The position numbers and the translations under genes were made by a program. A stretch of 64,000 nucleotides of DNA from Malaya genurostris. Taxonomy: Eukaryota > Arthropoda > Insecta > Diptera > Culicidae. This document shows, piece by piece, positions 1 to 11,238 of this stretch. The number at the start of each line of letters is the position of its first letter. Position 1 is the first letter of the stretch. The stretch is from positions 89,827,435-89,891,434 of the forward strand of contig NC_080572.1 of NCBI RefSeq assembly GCF_030247185.1, read 5' to 3'. The notes under the pieces are model-generated. The model was not told the DNA's origin, did not search any database, and worked only from the letters and a program-made list of their open reading frames with translations.

Positions 1-2
1 GG

Positions 3-2465
3 CTCAAAGCCGGTGTCATTAGAGAAAGTGTCAGTGATTATGCAAGCCCCGTAGCACTTGCTCCCAAGAAGAACGGTTCAATGAGGGTGTGTGTCGATTA
101 CCGAAAGTTAAACCAAAAAATGGTAAAAGATTGTTTTCCAATGAGAAACATCGAGGATCAAGTTGACAAACTTAAAACCGCGAAAGTGTTTACAACACTC
201 GATTTGAAGAATTCCTTTTTCCATGTACCAATGGAAGCGACGAGTCAAAAGTATACAAGTTTCGTTACCCACGCGGGACAGTATGAATTTTTGAAAACTC
301 CGTTCGGATTGTGCAATAGTCCAGCGAGCTCCAGTCGGTTCGTGGCAGATGTTTTCCGCGACTTAATTAGAAGTGGTCAAATGATGATTTATGTGGATGA
401 TGCTATTATTCCGTCCGAAACTGAAGACGAGAATATCGAAACATTGAAAGAAGTGTTCAAAATAGCTGAAGTGAATGGAATTGAATTTAACTGGACGAAA
501 TGTCAGTTCTTGAAAAATGAAGTGGACTATCTTGGGTATGTCATTGGAAATGGCAGTTATCGTATTTCGCCCTCAAAAATTCGTGCAGTAAAGCATTTTC
601 GTGAGCCTTCTAATGTGAAAGAGTTACAACGTTTTCTCGGGCTTACGAGCTACTTCCGTAAGTTTATTTCGAACTATGCGATTATTGCAAGACCGTTAAC
701 GTCCTTACTGAGGAAGGATGCACGGTATGAGTTCGGTGATCTTCAGCGACAGAGTTTTGAGTCTCTGAAACAGTGTCTTGTGTCCGATCCGGTATTGAAA
801 ATATACGATCCAGCTGCCGAGACAGAGTTGCATACTGATGCCTCTATAGATGGGTACGGCGCAGTGCTACTATAGAAGAGTGATGATGGAAGACTACATC
901 CGGTATACTATATGAGTCAACAAACAACGGACGCGGAGAGAAATTATAGCGCATACCATCTAGAAGTATTAGCAGTCGTCAAAGCCGTTCAGAGGTTTCG
1001 TGTTTACCTGTTGGGAGTTCCGTTCAAAATTGTGACGGATTGTGCGGCGTTTCAACACGCGATGAAAACGAACCAGCTAGGACACCGTGTCACAAGGTGG
1101 GCTTTGTTGTTGGAGGAGTATGTCTATACCGTGGAACATCGAGCAGGAACCAGGATGAAACATGTGGATGCGCTGAGTCGAGCACCAGTGATGCTGACGA
1201 CTAGTGATCCGATGATTGAATTGATCAAAAGTGGTCAAAAGAGAGATGAAAAATTGAGAGTGATTATCGAGCTGTTGAAGACCCAGCCTTTCGAAGATTA
1301 TTTTGTGAGTGATGATTTATTGATGAAATTGGTTGATGGTCGTGACGTCATTGTAGTGCCCCTCGAGCTTCAAGGCGAAGTAATTCGTAAAGCGCATGAG
1401 AGTGGTCATTTTGGTGCGCGAAAACTCGAAGAGGTGATTAAACGTGACTATTATATTTCGAACTTGACAGAGAAAACGAAAAAATACGTTGAATGTTGTG
1501 TCAAGTGCATTTTGGCGAGTCGGAAACGAGGAAAGATAGATGGATTTTTAGCCCCGATTACGAAAGGTGACGTGCCTTTTGACACGTATCACGTGGACCA
1601 TTTAGGACCAATGGATGCCAATGAAAAATTGTACAAGTATCTGTTCGTTGTTGTCGATGCTTTTACAAAATACACCTGGATATATCCAACTAAAACTACC
1701 AACGCTAACGAAGTAATCCAGAGGCTGAGAAATCAAAGTGAGTTTTTTGGAAATCCACGACGAATCGTGAGTGATAAAGGAGCTGCGTTTACATCTAACG
1801 ATTTTCGTGATTACTGTGGAGATCAGAACATTGAACACGTAGAAATCACTACCGGTGTACCAAGAGGCAACGGTCAAGTAGAACGAGTAAACCAAGTGAT
1901 CATAGCGATGCTTACGAAACTTAGTGTGAGTGATTCTACGAAGTGGTACAAACATGTCGGAAATATACAGCGATGGATAAATGCGAGCGTTCATCAAAGC
2001 ACGACTGTATCTCCGTTCGAGGCTATGTTCGGCGTACAGATGCGTCATGAGTCAGATATACGATTGTGTGAGTTATTGGAGGAAATTCGTTTGTCACAGT
2101 TCGATGAGCAGCGGCGCGATATCAGAGCAAGAGCCAGAGGAGCTATTGAGAAGGCACAGTCTGATCAGCAGCGATACTACAATCTACGAGCACGACAGGC
2201 ACCTACCTATCAAACCGGCGATGTAGTTGTGATCAAGCGAACCCAGTATGGCCCAGGGAGGAAGTACGCAGCCGAGTTCCTCGGACCGTACAAAATAACC
2301 AATTCTAAACCTAACGACCGATACGATGTAGAGAAAATTAGCGGAGAAGGACCGAAGAAGACATCGACGGCAGCGAGTCATCTGAAGCCGTACCGGATCT
2401 GGGGGCCAGAACCTCTGCAGGATGCCCGAGTTGTAGGAGTGAGCGAGACAGTCATAGAGAAATAA
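3..2465 (+). pseudogene. Ty3/gypsy-type LTR retrotransposon pol (RT, RNase H, integrase), 5' part outside window
   Basis: The reading frame is open at the window edge, so protease and the start of reverse transcriptase lie outside. The order of domains is reverse transcriptase (VCVDYRKLN near 90, catalytic YVDD near 390-401), RNase H (LHTDASIDGYGAVL near 830, then the TDCAAFQ and HVDALSR region to about 1180), integrase zinc finger (H, H, C, C between about 1395 and 1510), and integrase core with its D (YHVDHLGP, about 1590), D (SDKGAAF, about 1770) and E (VERVNQV, about 1880). RT-RNaseH-IN order is that of Ty3/gypsy. One TAG at 873-875 interrupts RNase H in the same frame; no frameshift is seen elsewhere. 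The copy is therefore probably inactive, although the remainder is well preserved. I cannot tell the lineage within Ty3/gypsy. Confidence 0.9.
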
Positions 2466-2491
2466 ACCAAACCTTGATTCCCTAACGACAG

Positions 2492-2640
2492 TGTGTCGAG
2501 AGCTACCGTGAGAGTAACACTATTATTTTATAACCGCGTGTATAATCTGAGTTAAGTGATTTGTTCAAACACTACATTGGCAATACCTTTTTATAATTAA
2601 ATATAAGAAAATGTTACACACAGTGTCTCTTCTTTACACA
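2492..2640 (+). repeat. possible short 3' LTR
   Basis: This AT-rich stretch begins 26 bases after the pol stop. It starts TGTGTCGAGAG and ends TCTTTACACA, giving the TG...CA ends of LTRs. The partner 5' LTR is outside the window and no clear polypurine tract precedes it, so the boundaries are a guess. Confidence 0.3.
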
Positions 2641-3119
2641 TATAGCTGATGTCAAATGCAATCTATTGGTATATAAAAATACATTTGTCGTCGCCTTGAA
2701 TTTAAAGATATGTCGAAAATATGAACCTTTCGATAATTTATGCTTGGACTTTTGGTTTCGTTTTTGATCATAATTTTCATTAACAAAGTGTAATTGAAAA
2801 TGTTTCTGTTCTATTTCTGTTGTGATAGAAGTATCTGTCTAATGATAAACAAATTTTCAAAATCGGACTTCTAACAGCTGAGACATGGCCAGCCAAACTA
2901 CGCGTTCCCACTTTTTTTCAACAGACTTTAGTTGGAATTTTTTATAGTAACTTTGAATAGAATATTCGGTTCTCTATCGTTTCAAATGGATTTTTTTTCG
3001 AATGAATTTATCTTTCTAATGGTAATAACAGTTTTGAAATTGGTCCAAAAAAGGCTAAGATATAGTCAGCAAAAATTAGCGTTCCCACTTTTTTACCCCC
3101 TTGGTATTCAGAGTGTTAA
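2641..3119. repeat. noncoding stretch with two diverged copies of a ~180-bp unit
   Basis: No gene is seen. Two similar blocks occur, roughly 2830-2912 and 3012-3092. Each runs from TCTAATGRTAA through an AAATTGG/AAATCGG segment to an almost identical GCGTTCCCACTTTTTT end. They look like an old tandem duplication. Confidence 0.45.
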
Positions 3120-3261
3120 TAAAGACTGTCCCAGAAAGTATGGACGCAACCAAAAACCGCTGCCATTTCGCAATGGTTCAGAATCTGTCAATTTTATGGC
3201 TGCGTCCTGTTGTTTACACTATTCTCTAACCACTTGTGCAGTTGTTTATTCGTTTTCATTA

Positions 3262-3441
3262 CAGGGTCCGGCACTCGAAGTGTAACAAAAAGGGCAAAAG
3301 GGGGTCATATCGAGCAAAAGTGAATTGATTCTGAATTTTGTATTATTTTTACACATTTTGTACTTTGAATTAAGTAAAAGTAATTTTCCAAACTGAATTT
3401 ATGGCCTTTTTAATTGGTTACACTTCGAGTGCCGGACCCTG
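3262..3441. mobile_element. 180-bp MITE nested in DD37E copy 1
   Basis: The ends CAGGGTCCGGCACTCGAAG... and the reverse complement match for 25 bases, and TA is duplicated at 3260-3261 and 3442-3443. The paralogous transposon at 55906 has a single TA and no insert at the same point, which proves the boundaries. It has no coding capacity. The TA target suggests mobilisation by a Tc1/mariner-type transposase. Confidence 0.93.
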
Positions 3442-3455
3442 TAGTTTGTTTCGAA

Positions 3456-4366
3456 ATGAGCGTACTTTCAGCAGAACAAGGTCGAAAAATTGTGTACAAA
3501 TGGTGCACAGAACGCGGACTGTCACTGAGAGAGATAGCAAAAATTGAAGGAGTAAGTGAAAAAGCCGAGCGAAATGCAATCAGGAGGTGAGGACAACACC
3601 TTTGAGAATAAACCGAAAACGGGTCGAAAAAAGGTCCTGCTAACCCTCAGTTGGAAAAACGGCGTTCGAGCAAAAGAAGGAGGTTTCAGTTCGTGATGTG
3701 GCCAAAAAAGTGGGCACTTTGAAGTCAAATGTTCTTCGTGCTAAAGAACGTTTGAATCTTCGAACCTATAAGAAGCAGAAACAACCAATAGTCCGAAACA
3801 AGAAGCATCGATCAGGCCGAGGGTTCGAAAGCTGTACAATATGATTCTTGCTCGAAATTTGAACTGCATACTCATGGACGACGAAACCTACGTGAAACTC
3901 GATTACAAATCCTTGCCGGGACCACAATATTATACGGTGCGAGAAGGGCAAGTGTTTAACCAGTCCGAGACATCGATTGAAGTCGAAAAATTTAGAAGAA
4001 AGCTATAGTCTGGCAAGCAAGTTGTAGCTGCGGTAAGATTTCGAAGCCCTTCATCACCACTGCTTCAATGAACAGCGAAATATACATCAAGGAATGTTTA
4101 CAAAAACGACTTCTATCCATGATTCGAAGCCACAAGGATCGTGTTGTTTTCTGGCTAGGTCTTGCTTCTTGCCACTACTCGAAATCAACGTCCCAAAAGA
4201 CATGAATCCTCCAAATTGCCCACAACTTCTACCAATTGAGGAATTTTGGGCATTAACGAAGGCACATCTTAGGAAACATGTGTCGGCAGCCGAAACCATT
4301 CAACAGTTCGAAAAAGATGAAAAAAAGTGTCAAAACTTGTCGCCAAGAAGCCTGTACGGAATTTAA
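3456..4366 (+). pseudogene. DD37E transposase, broken (copy 1)
   Basis: Starts at ATG 3456 (MSVLSAEQGRKIVYKWC). The N-terminal part is a helix-turn-helix region (RGLSLREIAK). The catalytic core shows the first D in MDDETYVKLDYKSL (about 3873) and the acidic residue of PIEEFW (about 4240). Several frameshifts break the frame. Compared with copy 2, about 35 bases are missing around 4184, immediately after the SCHYS motif, which removes part of the region between the second and third catalytic residues. There is no functional product. Confidence 0.85.
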
Positions 4367-4462
4367 TGAGGAACGTTTGCAAGAAGGTGCGTCAGTAGTC
4401 AGTGTAGTCTAATTATTTACAGCGAAAACAAAGTGCGTTCATACTTTCTGGGACAGTCTTTA

Positions 4463-6100
4463 TTGATTCTGTTCAGATTTTGTCGCGAACAAGCATTATT
4501 ATCTGATTTTCGCAAAAATAAGACTCATGCTTGTTGATTCTCACTGATCTTATAGCTTGAATTGCACTGAAATAATCAGTGGAAACGAAATAATATTTCG
4601 GGAGGTAATGATTTAATAACAGCCAGGGTGCATTCAATACATGGTACTGATGAGTTCGACCCGCTGTTAGAAGTTTTTGTAGCTCACGTGCCTGGAGCTG
4701 GTTGTCGTAGACTCAACTGCAGAGACGGAAAATATATCCTACATAAATCAGTTCGAAACCACCGGCGATGATTGTAGTGAAGACAAAGTCTAAAAATATT
4801 ACGGTTGAAGTGGACAATTTTTTTTTTCGTCCAACGCTACACTTGCTGACAACGAATATTGGTTCAATGCTGGACTGCTTTCCGAAGACTTGTAGAATGA
4901 CAAATTGTTGAGAGACTGCTGAAAATAAAAACACAAAAGAACTCCTACATAGTATTTCCTTCCATATATAACATGTCAAATAACCATGCTCTCAATGGAA
5001 AGCAGAAGCAACCAACAATAGGAGTTCCACTCGGAAGTCATCCGTGAAGGAAAAAGATAATAATAACAAACACGTGCAGCGGCATAAAACCCGAGGGGTT
5101 TTCTCCATTATCTTCATCCGATCCACCGAGCGCGGGATGCATTAGAGGGCGGCAGAATGGGAAATTCGCCCACGGCCAAAAAAGTGCTTCGGTACGTTCA
5201 GACACGGAACTAACCATTCGTGGTGGTGGAGAGGGGGAGTAGCGGTAGTGTACTGTTGGTATGATGTTCTCACGCTTTTCATCTGTTACGGCTTGAGAGT
5301 AACAGGACTGAAGATAGCGAGCCCTGAATACACATACCAAGCGACGGGCTTTTTTCCCGCTTATTGTCAAACAGTGGGAAAGTTTTTGTGACATGCGCAG
5401 CCCATTTGCTATCGATTAAAAATTTACAATATTTCGTTTTTTTTGTGAGTATTTCCACTGCGATCCTCAGGTGGTACCGATGAGCGATTGAATTGAGATT
5501 GTAGGTACGATGACTAGATATTAAAGGCAGTCGTTCGTTCGGTACACTGAATGAGTAATCTGTTGAACTACTTCAAAGAGTTTGGATTCTTTCTATTCGG
5601 TTTGGTTCTACCTATACTGCTTTGAAGTTGCCTTTTTCTTTTAATGTTATAAGTCCATTGAGTAAGAAAGTTTACAAGCTTGAAATTTTTTGAAAGATAG
5701 AAAAAAACGAAAATATCTAGTCACAACTCTGAACGAATGACTTGAAGAAATTTGATGGAATGTAAGCGCGCGGTGCTCTATCTCTTGGACATTAACCATG
5801 CGTTCCATCAGAAAAAAATAGGATGTCAGTAGGATCGTAGCACAAGCCATGCAATGATTCTGTATACTATGAATCGGCTGCGAAGTCTCTCCCCGGGCGC
5901 AACGTTTTTAGGGGGGCGGCAAACTACTCCTTGGGATCTTTTTTTATCTTTCCGGATATGGAGTTCAGCTTTGTTTTTTTTTTATCACTAAACCAACGAT
6001 TGGGGCGGCAAATCTCTTATTTTGTTCCGGGCACCAAATTTCCTCGGTACGCCACTGACTATATGATAATGAAATCGTACAAAAGTACGGTCCTGCTCGT
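4463..6100. other. no recognisable gene or repeat
   Basis: Mostly AT-rich unique-looking sequence. A more GC-rich island at about 5070-5380 contains a 118-codon minus-strand open frame (5038-5394) with no recognisable motif. I treat it as unassigned; it could be an exon or regulatory stretch of a host gene but nothing in the sequence proves this. Confidence 0.4.
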
Positions 6101-6109
6101 AGTACCGTT

Positions 6110-6660
6110 CGAAGAATTCGTTTGCGAGCAAGATATCGTTCTTATCGAGAACCAATCATTACGTTGAAGCAAAGTTTTCGTCACCAAACATCGAGCTCAG
6201 AAATTGTACCAGCATGTTTTGACGATGTACCAAGGATGCCTACTCATCGACGATGAAACCTACGTCAAAATGGATTTCGGAAAGCTTGCTGGCCCAAAAG
6301 TTATACATGGCGACGGCACGAGGAGATGTTCCTGCGAAGTTTAAGTATGCTTTTATGGACGAATTTGCCAAACAAAACTGATGATTTGTCAAGGGATGTG
6401 TAGCTGCGGAGCAAAGACCAAAGTGATCGTGACATATAAGACGATGGAGTCGAAGCTGTGGAATGAAGAATGCCTCAAAACCCGCCCATACAGGACGTTT
6501 GAAATTTGAGTTTTCACTACAGCCGGAAAGCCATCCAGTTGTATCGCGATAAAAACATAAATTCACCATACTGCCCGCAGTTCCGGTCCATCGAAAGATT
6601 TTGAGCAATAATGAAGTGAAAACTTAAGAAAAGTAAAAAACGTTACCGTTTGTTACCGAT
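6110..6660 (+). pseudogene. decayed Tc1/mariner DD37E-type transposase fragment
   Basis: Conceptual reading gives CLLIDDETYVKMDFGKLAGPKV near 6238, a GMCSCGAKTKV-like stretch near 6390, and PYCPQFRSIERF near 6570-6600. These are the first catalytic D and the third acidic residue regions of the same family as at 3122 and 42744. The frame is broken many times, a deletion removes the second D region, and I cannot place inverted ends. Confidence 0.7.
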
Positions 6661-7005
6661 ATACAGATGAGTTTAATAGTCCGGATTCTAAAAGCACATA
6701 TCTTTATCATTGGAAACCTATCAGAATGTGTTAAAAGGCTGATCTAAAGACTTGGGCCAAAATCGATTCCTGTAATTCCGGAACCTGAAGTCGGATTTAA
6801 ATGAAATTCAGGAACTCTGTATGGGACTACAAGACATTTCATTTCAATCTAAGCTTGTGAAAATCGGTTCAGCAAGCTCCAAATAAATTTCTCTCACTGA
6901 TTCTTACAATGAAATAAACCATTAGATATTGATACTTACTGAAGAGTATGTCATATTTTCTTACGACAGTCGAAGCAAAATATTTAATAACATATTCTTA
7001 CTCAG
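6661..7005. other. no recognisable feature
   Basis: Between 6770 and 6870 there is a weak resemblance to the satellite-like repeat at 47350 (TTCCGGAACCTGAAGTCGGAT, then 'GGAACTCTGTATGGGACTAC'), probably a very old copy. No coding region is seen. Confidence 0.3.
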
Positions 7006-7333
7006 TCGGTGATGAACAGTCGTTCGTACCGCACGCGTATAGCTCTTGGTTCCTGGAAATTTTTTCTGGCTACCTGAATCACTAACAGTATTTTTAAAGA
7101 CTAACAATTAGTCAGCCTTTCTCAACGCTATACAAAGAGTTATATTCTAATATAATCAGTCTTTTTCAAGACTGAGAATTTAATCAGTCTTTTTCAAGGC
7201 TAGCTAACGGGTGGCAACTAAAATTTTGGAAATTTTTCGAGGCCTGTATGCTCCATAACAAACGAGCTCGGAAAGAACTAAGAGTGTGTATGTGTTAGCT
7301 CTCTTTGTCCTCTTTCTGCTAGTATTTTCTATA

Positions 7334-7527
7334 GTTGCACTATTTATGTACCATTTAATTCCACTATTTCACTGTCACTTTATTACACTTTCGCAAAGTC
7401 ACTATACTTTAATGAAGCATAACAAACGTTACAATACAGATACGCGTATTTCGGAATGTTATTTAGTGTATCGGTTTTATAAGTTACAGTGAAATAGTGT
7501 AATTAAATGGTACATCAATAGTGCAAC
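7334..7527. mobile_element. 194-bp MITE nested in the 7207-8752 transposon
   Basis: About 40-base imperfect terminal inverted repeats (GTTGCACTATTTATGTACC at the left, complement at the right) are flanked by TA at 7332-7333 and 7528-7529. A 68-codon open frame inside (7286-7492) is an accident of the repeat. Confidence 0.85.
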
Positions 7528-7607
7528 TATTGAATATATTCCGCTAACAGCTCCAGGTAAAAATAGTAGTATTTTCTGTTTCGTTCATTGCTCAGTTTTG
7601 CTCAAAA

Positions 7608-8655
7608 TGCCGTCGAAACAAGAAGTATTTCTAGAGCGCATTGTACAGTTCTACGAACTGCACAGAAATCTCGGCAAATAGTGTACGGTACAACATTTTA
7701 AAAGCAAAAATGTTGCGGCTTCGACAGTTTACAATATCCTAAGAAGCCCAACAACTGCTCGTAAGGAAGGTAGTGGAAGACCAGCCAAAATTATGGACGC
7801 AAAAGGACTTCGTTCTCTTTCTCGTGCCTTCAACAACAAGGATTCACTGAGTCAAAGGGATGCCGCAAAAAAGTTCAACTGTTCTCACCAGTACATCTGC
7901 AAAACATTGAAAAGACTCGGAATAAGGTACCGAAAGAAGACACGAGCCCCGGGATATACTGACGCACAGATTTCAACGCTGCATTCCCAATGCCGCTGGT
8001 TGATTAAAAATATTTCCGGAAAAGTTTTGTTTAGGACGACGAAAGTACTTCCTTCTTTCGAAGACGCAGATTCCCGCAAACGATCTATACTATTCAACGG
8101 ATAGTTCTACTGTACATCCGAACATAAAATATTAGTTTAAACATAAGTTTGAACAGAAAGTGATGCTGTACATTGTCATTTCCGAGAAAGGCATTTCTAA
8201 GCCATGGTTCAAGCCATATGGGTTGGCAATCAATCAAGATGTGTACCAGAACGAATGTTTGTAGAAAGTTTTGTTCCCGTTTTTTCAAAAACATCATGCT
8301 GATGGACAATACGTGTTTTGGCCGGATAAAGCGTCATCGCATTGCGCCAAAAAACACAATCGTTCCCGAATACCCATTCGATCCCATTTGTACTCAAAAA
8401 CCACAACCCGATAAATCTACCTCAGTGTCGCCTAATCGAAGATTTCTTCGGGGTTTTGAGCTCCTTGGTGTACAAAAATAACTGGAGAGCCACTAATTGC
8501 AAACAGTTGATTGGTAGAATCAAGAGATGCATTTGCAAAGTTGACATGAAGGCCGTACAACGCTCCTGTTCCGACATCAAAACGGAAGCTTCGCCGAACA
8601 TCCGATTACGGACCGTTTTCAAATGTTCACTAATTTTTTTTTCAACAATGATCAA
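7608..8655 (+). pseudogene. Tc1/mariner-type transposase, broken
   Basis: Begins MPSKQEVFLERIVQFYELH at 7608. The first half keeps a paired helix-turn-helix region (GSGRPAK, then DAAKKFNCSHQYICKTLKRLG, about 7780-7920). In the second half, conceptual reading in changing frames gives a second-D region (WPDKASSHCAKK, about 8320) and LPQCRLIEDFFG (about 8420-8450), which carries the third acidic residue with a spacing of 37-38 residues. At least one early stop (7680) and several frameshifts make it non-functional. Confidence 0.8.
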
Positions 8656-8898
8656 TGTATATTTAATTTCAATAAATCAGATCTGCTCCAAGTGTGTTTG
8701 TCTTTTTTTGACAGCTTGAGAACGAAATTCCAAAATTTTAGTTGCCACCCGTTATTCAAAGGACTATTCTTCGAACTAATCAGTCTTTATTAAGACTACC
8801 ACAAAATCAGTCTTTATCAAGACTTTTCCAAACTAGGAGTCTAATCGAAGACTAATTTAGCCTAGTTAATTTAATTTCAAATTTCATTCATTTCAAAA

Positions 8899-10305
8899 AT
8901 GCCTGCGTCCAACCGGAAAGGCAATAAGCCTAAGACTAAAAATAATTCAATACGGAATAAATCACAATCCGTTATTCTACACTTTTCTAAAAACATTCAC
9001 GATCTTATAAAATCTGAATGTAAAAATAAAAGACAACGGACGGACTTCCCTTCCGTTGATTCTATGCCGTCTAACAATATTTACGAGATTCTTCTTGAAT
9101 CCGATTGTAGCGACATAGAATAAAATACTTCTAAAATTCCCAAAATGGACGCTTGTCGTTCTGGGAAGAAACAACAATCTATGCCACCAGTGACGGTGAT
9201 GATTTCTGACTTCAAAGCATTCCCGGAAGTAAAAGTCTCATTTCAAATCGGACGAAGAGGAGAATGTCGAGTCTTGGTTGATGGATTGGAAGATTATGAA
9301 CGTCTTATTCGATATTTTTCCGAGAAACCTCATAAATTTTATTCATATGATATAAAATCAGACAGACCCTTCAAGGCTGTCTTGAAAGGCTTATCAAATG
9401 ATCAAAGTACTGATGAAGTTAAAAATGAACTAAAAGAATTGCTTGGTTTTGCCCCTTCCCAAGTAATGCTTTACCTAATACACTTCAATCGAAATGATGT
9501 AAACAATTTGAAAACTTTAGAAAAAGTACGTTTCATTTCCCACATTAAAATTCATTGGGAACATTATAAACGGCATAATCGTATTGAAAACTTAACGCAA
9601 TGTCGTCGTAGCCAAGGCTTTGGTCATGGAACCAAACATTGTCATATGGATATACGGTGTTTGAATTGTGGTAAATCGCATTCGAAAGACGTTTGTCCAA
9701 TGAATGAAACCACTGAAACCACATTTTCATTAAATTTTCATGTTCAAATTGCGATGGAAATCATAAATCCAATTATTTGAAATGTCCTGTCAGGGAAAAA
9801 AAATTTAAACGCTCGTTCGCTTAGACAACAAGTCAAATCAACGACCTTAAATTTACAGAACATACCTGAAAATAAAAAAACCGTTACAAATGCCACGCCT
9901 AATTATTCTAAGGCACTTATTTCTTCGAATTTAAAACAAAAAACAGGTACGCCTTCCAATTCATCTTCTAACGAAAACAATTTATTGACAGGTAGATCGA
10001 CCTCGTCATCATCTTCTTCTAATGACAGTTACGCTTTGGTAACATGTAGAAAAATACCTCTTAATTCTTCTAATGTAAATAATCAAAACACAGGAACGCC
10101 TTCCAGTTCATCTTCTAACGAAAACAATTTATTAATAGGTAGATCGGCCGACTCATCTTCTTCTAATGGCAGTTACACTAGTGTAACAGGTAAACATCTA
10201 CCCACCAATATTCCTTCAATGTCATTCGCTTCTTTAAACGAAGTCGATTTAGACGATATAACGGAAAATAAAATGATCACCTACAAAATCAACTTTTTCA
10301 AATGA
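8899..10305 (+). pseudogene. Jockey-clade LINE ORF1 (gag-like nucleic-acid-binding protein), broken
   Basis: ATG at 8899 opens a lysine-rich N-terminus (MPASNRKGNKPKTKNNS). A stop at 9121-9123 lies in the same frame as the main block from 9145. That block contains a Jockey gag region (FKAFPEVKVSFQIGRR, then FKAVLKGLSNDQSTDEVKNE) and zinc-knuckle remains (CRRSQGFGHGTKHCHM and CLNCGKSHSKDVC, about 9600-9705). The frame is lost near 9740. The serine-rich tail contains a direct repeat: 9943-9998 and 10091-10146 are nearly identical with a 148-base period. Confidence 0.82.
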
Positions 10306-10379
10306 TAATCCGATAGAATTCGACTTCATCACTTTTTGAAGCATTTCAAATCGGATGGCAATTTGCAAATAATATTATA

Positions 10380-10719
10380 ATGAATTTAAAATTTAACCGT
10401 GATAATTATTTGAATATTTTAAATTGGAATGCTCGATCTTTGAAATCGAGTGAAGATGAATTTTATAATTTTCTCAAAGTTCACAAAATTAATATTGCCA
10501 TTGTGACAGAAACTTTTCTTAAACCAAATGTCTAATTGAAAAGCAATTCACATTATGTAGTTCATAGATTTGACAGGTTTACTGGAATGGGTGGTGGAGC
10601 TGCCATTTTTGTCCAACGGCAAATTAAACATCGAATTTTACCTTCTTTCAATACTAAAGTTATTGAAAGCAGTTTGGATTTCGTCATGAACATTCAACTA
10701 CTCATCAACTTGTCAGAGT
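10380..10719 (+). pseudogene. Jockey-clade LINE ORF2, start of endonuclease
   Basis: Starts MNLKFNRDNYLNILNWNARS at 10380. LNWNARSL and VTETFL are the first conserved endonuclease motifs, and GGGAAIFVQRQIKH follows. A stop at 10533 breaks it. Near 10675 an internal deletion joins it to the RT fingers (FRHEHSTTHQL). It is cut at 10719 by the LINE insertion and resumes at 16879. Confidence 0.8.
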
Positions 10720-11238
10720 CATTCGTGCCGTGACTATCGGATCGATCGGACGTAAATTCTGCTTTCTCCAATCGCGTGGTGAATTGTTTTATTCCGTTAT
10801 CAAGGTCATTCCGTATTCTATTGTGTGCATCAGTGCGGTCGAGTGATAGTTCTAATTAATCCGTTCTCAAGGCCGACTGTGAGCTTGTGTAAAGCAGCAC
10901 TGCGTGTGGTACCGTTAGCCAGCGCCAGCGCTGGGCGCTGCGCGTATATCGTTTACATATATACATTAGAAACAGTGATAAATATTTATAGTGATAAAAA
11001 GAGAAACGTTTCATTGGACAGTGTAGTGAGAGACTAAAAACAAAGTGCTTTTTCCTCAAAGAGGTTTTTTGCACTTTATTGAACTGGAGTATTCACCGGT
11101 CGCCTAGGACCGGGCCTTGTCGGCCGATCACCCTTCGAGAGCTAAAGCTAAGTATTTTTTTTCTTTTTCCCTGTTGTTCAGTACCATTAGATTTTTATTG
11201 CCCCCTAATATTTACCCGCACGGACACATTTCCGTGCC
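10720..11238 (+). promoter_or_regulatory. LINE 5' UTR with probable internal promoter
   Basis: Full-length LINEs of this type use a promoter inside the first tens of bases. The first bases (CATTCGTGCCGTGACTATCGG) resemble the GTCGTTCGTACCG start of the Jockey element at about 7020. The leader is more GC-rich than its surroundings. Promoter activity is inferred, not shown. Confidence 0.4.

Larger units (their letters stand above)
3122..4460 (+). mobile_element. Tc1/mariner-like transposon, DD37E family, copy 1
   Basis: Inverted ends AAGACTGTCCCAGAAAGTAT and its complement (ending 4460) lie directly inside a TA on each side (3120-3121 and 4461-4462), as expected for IS630-Tc1-mariner insertion. 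The transposase inside is broken. A 180-bp MITE is nested at 3262-3441. A second member of this family is at 55906-56940. Confidence 0.9.
7207..8752 (+). mobile_element. Tc1/mariner-superfamily transposon nested in the Jockey LINE leader
   Basis: The ends ACGGGTGGCAACTAAAATTT and the complement at 8730-8752 are inverted repeats of more than 20 bases, bounded by TA at 7205-7206 and 8753-8754. The body contains a MITE (7334-7527) and a broken transposase (7608-8655). Confidence 0.88.

Noticed and set aside
1602..2381. Minus-strand and +2 open frames under the integrase
   Set aside because: Shadows of the pol frame with no motifs.
5038..5394. 118-codon minus-strand gene
   Set aside because: No domain, no convincing start context, no splice or poly(A) evidence; kept only as unassigned sequence.
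7286..7492. 68-codon hydrophobic small protein
   Set aside because: It overlaps one terminal repeat of a MITE; the hydrophobicity comes from T-rich DNA.
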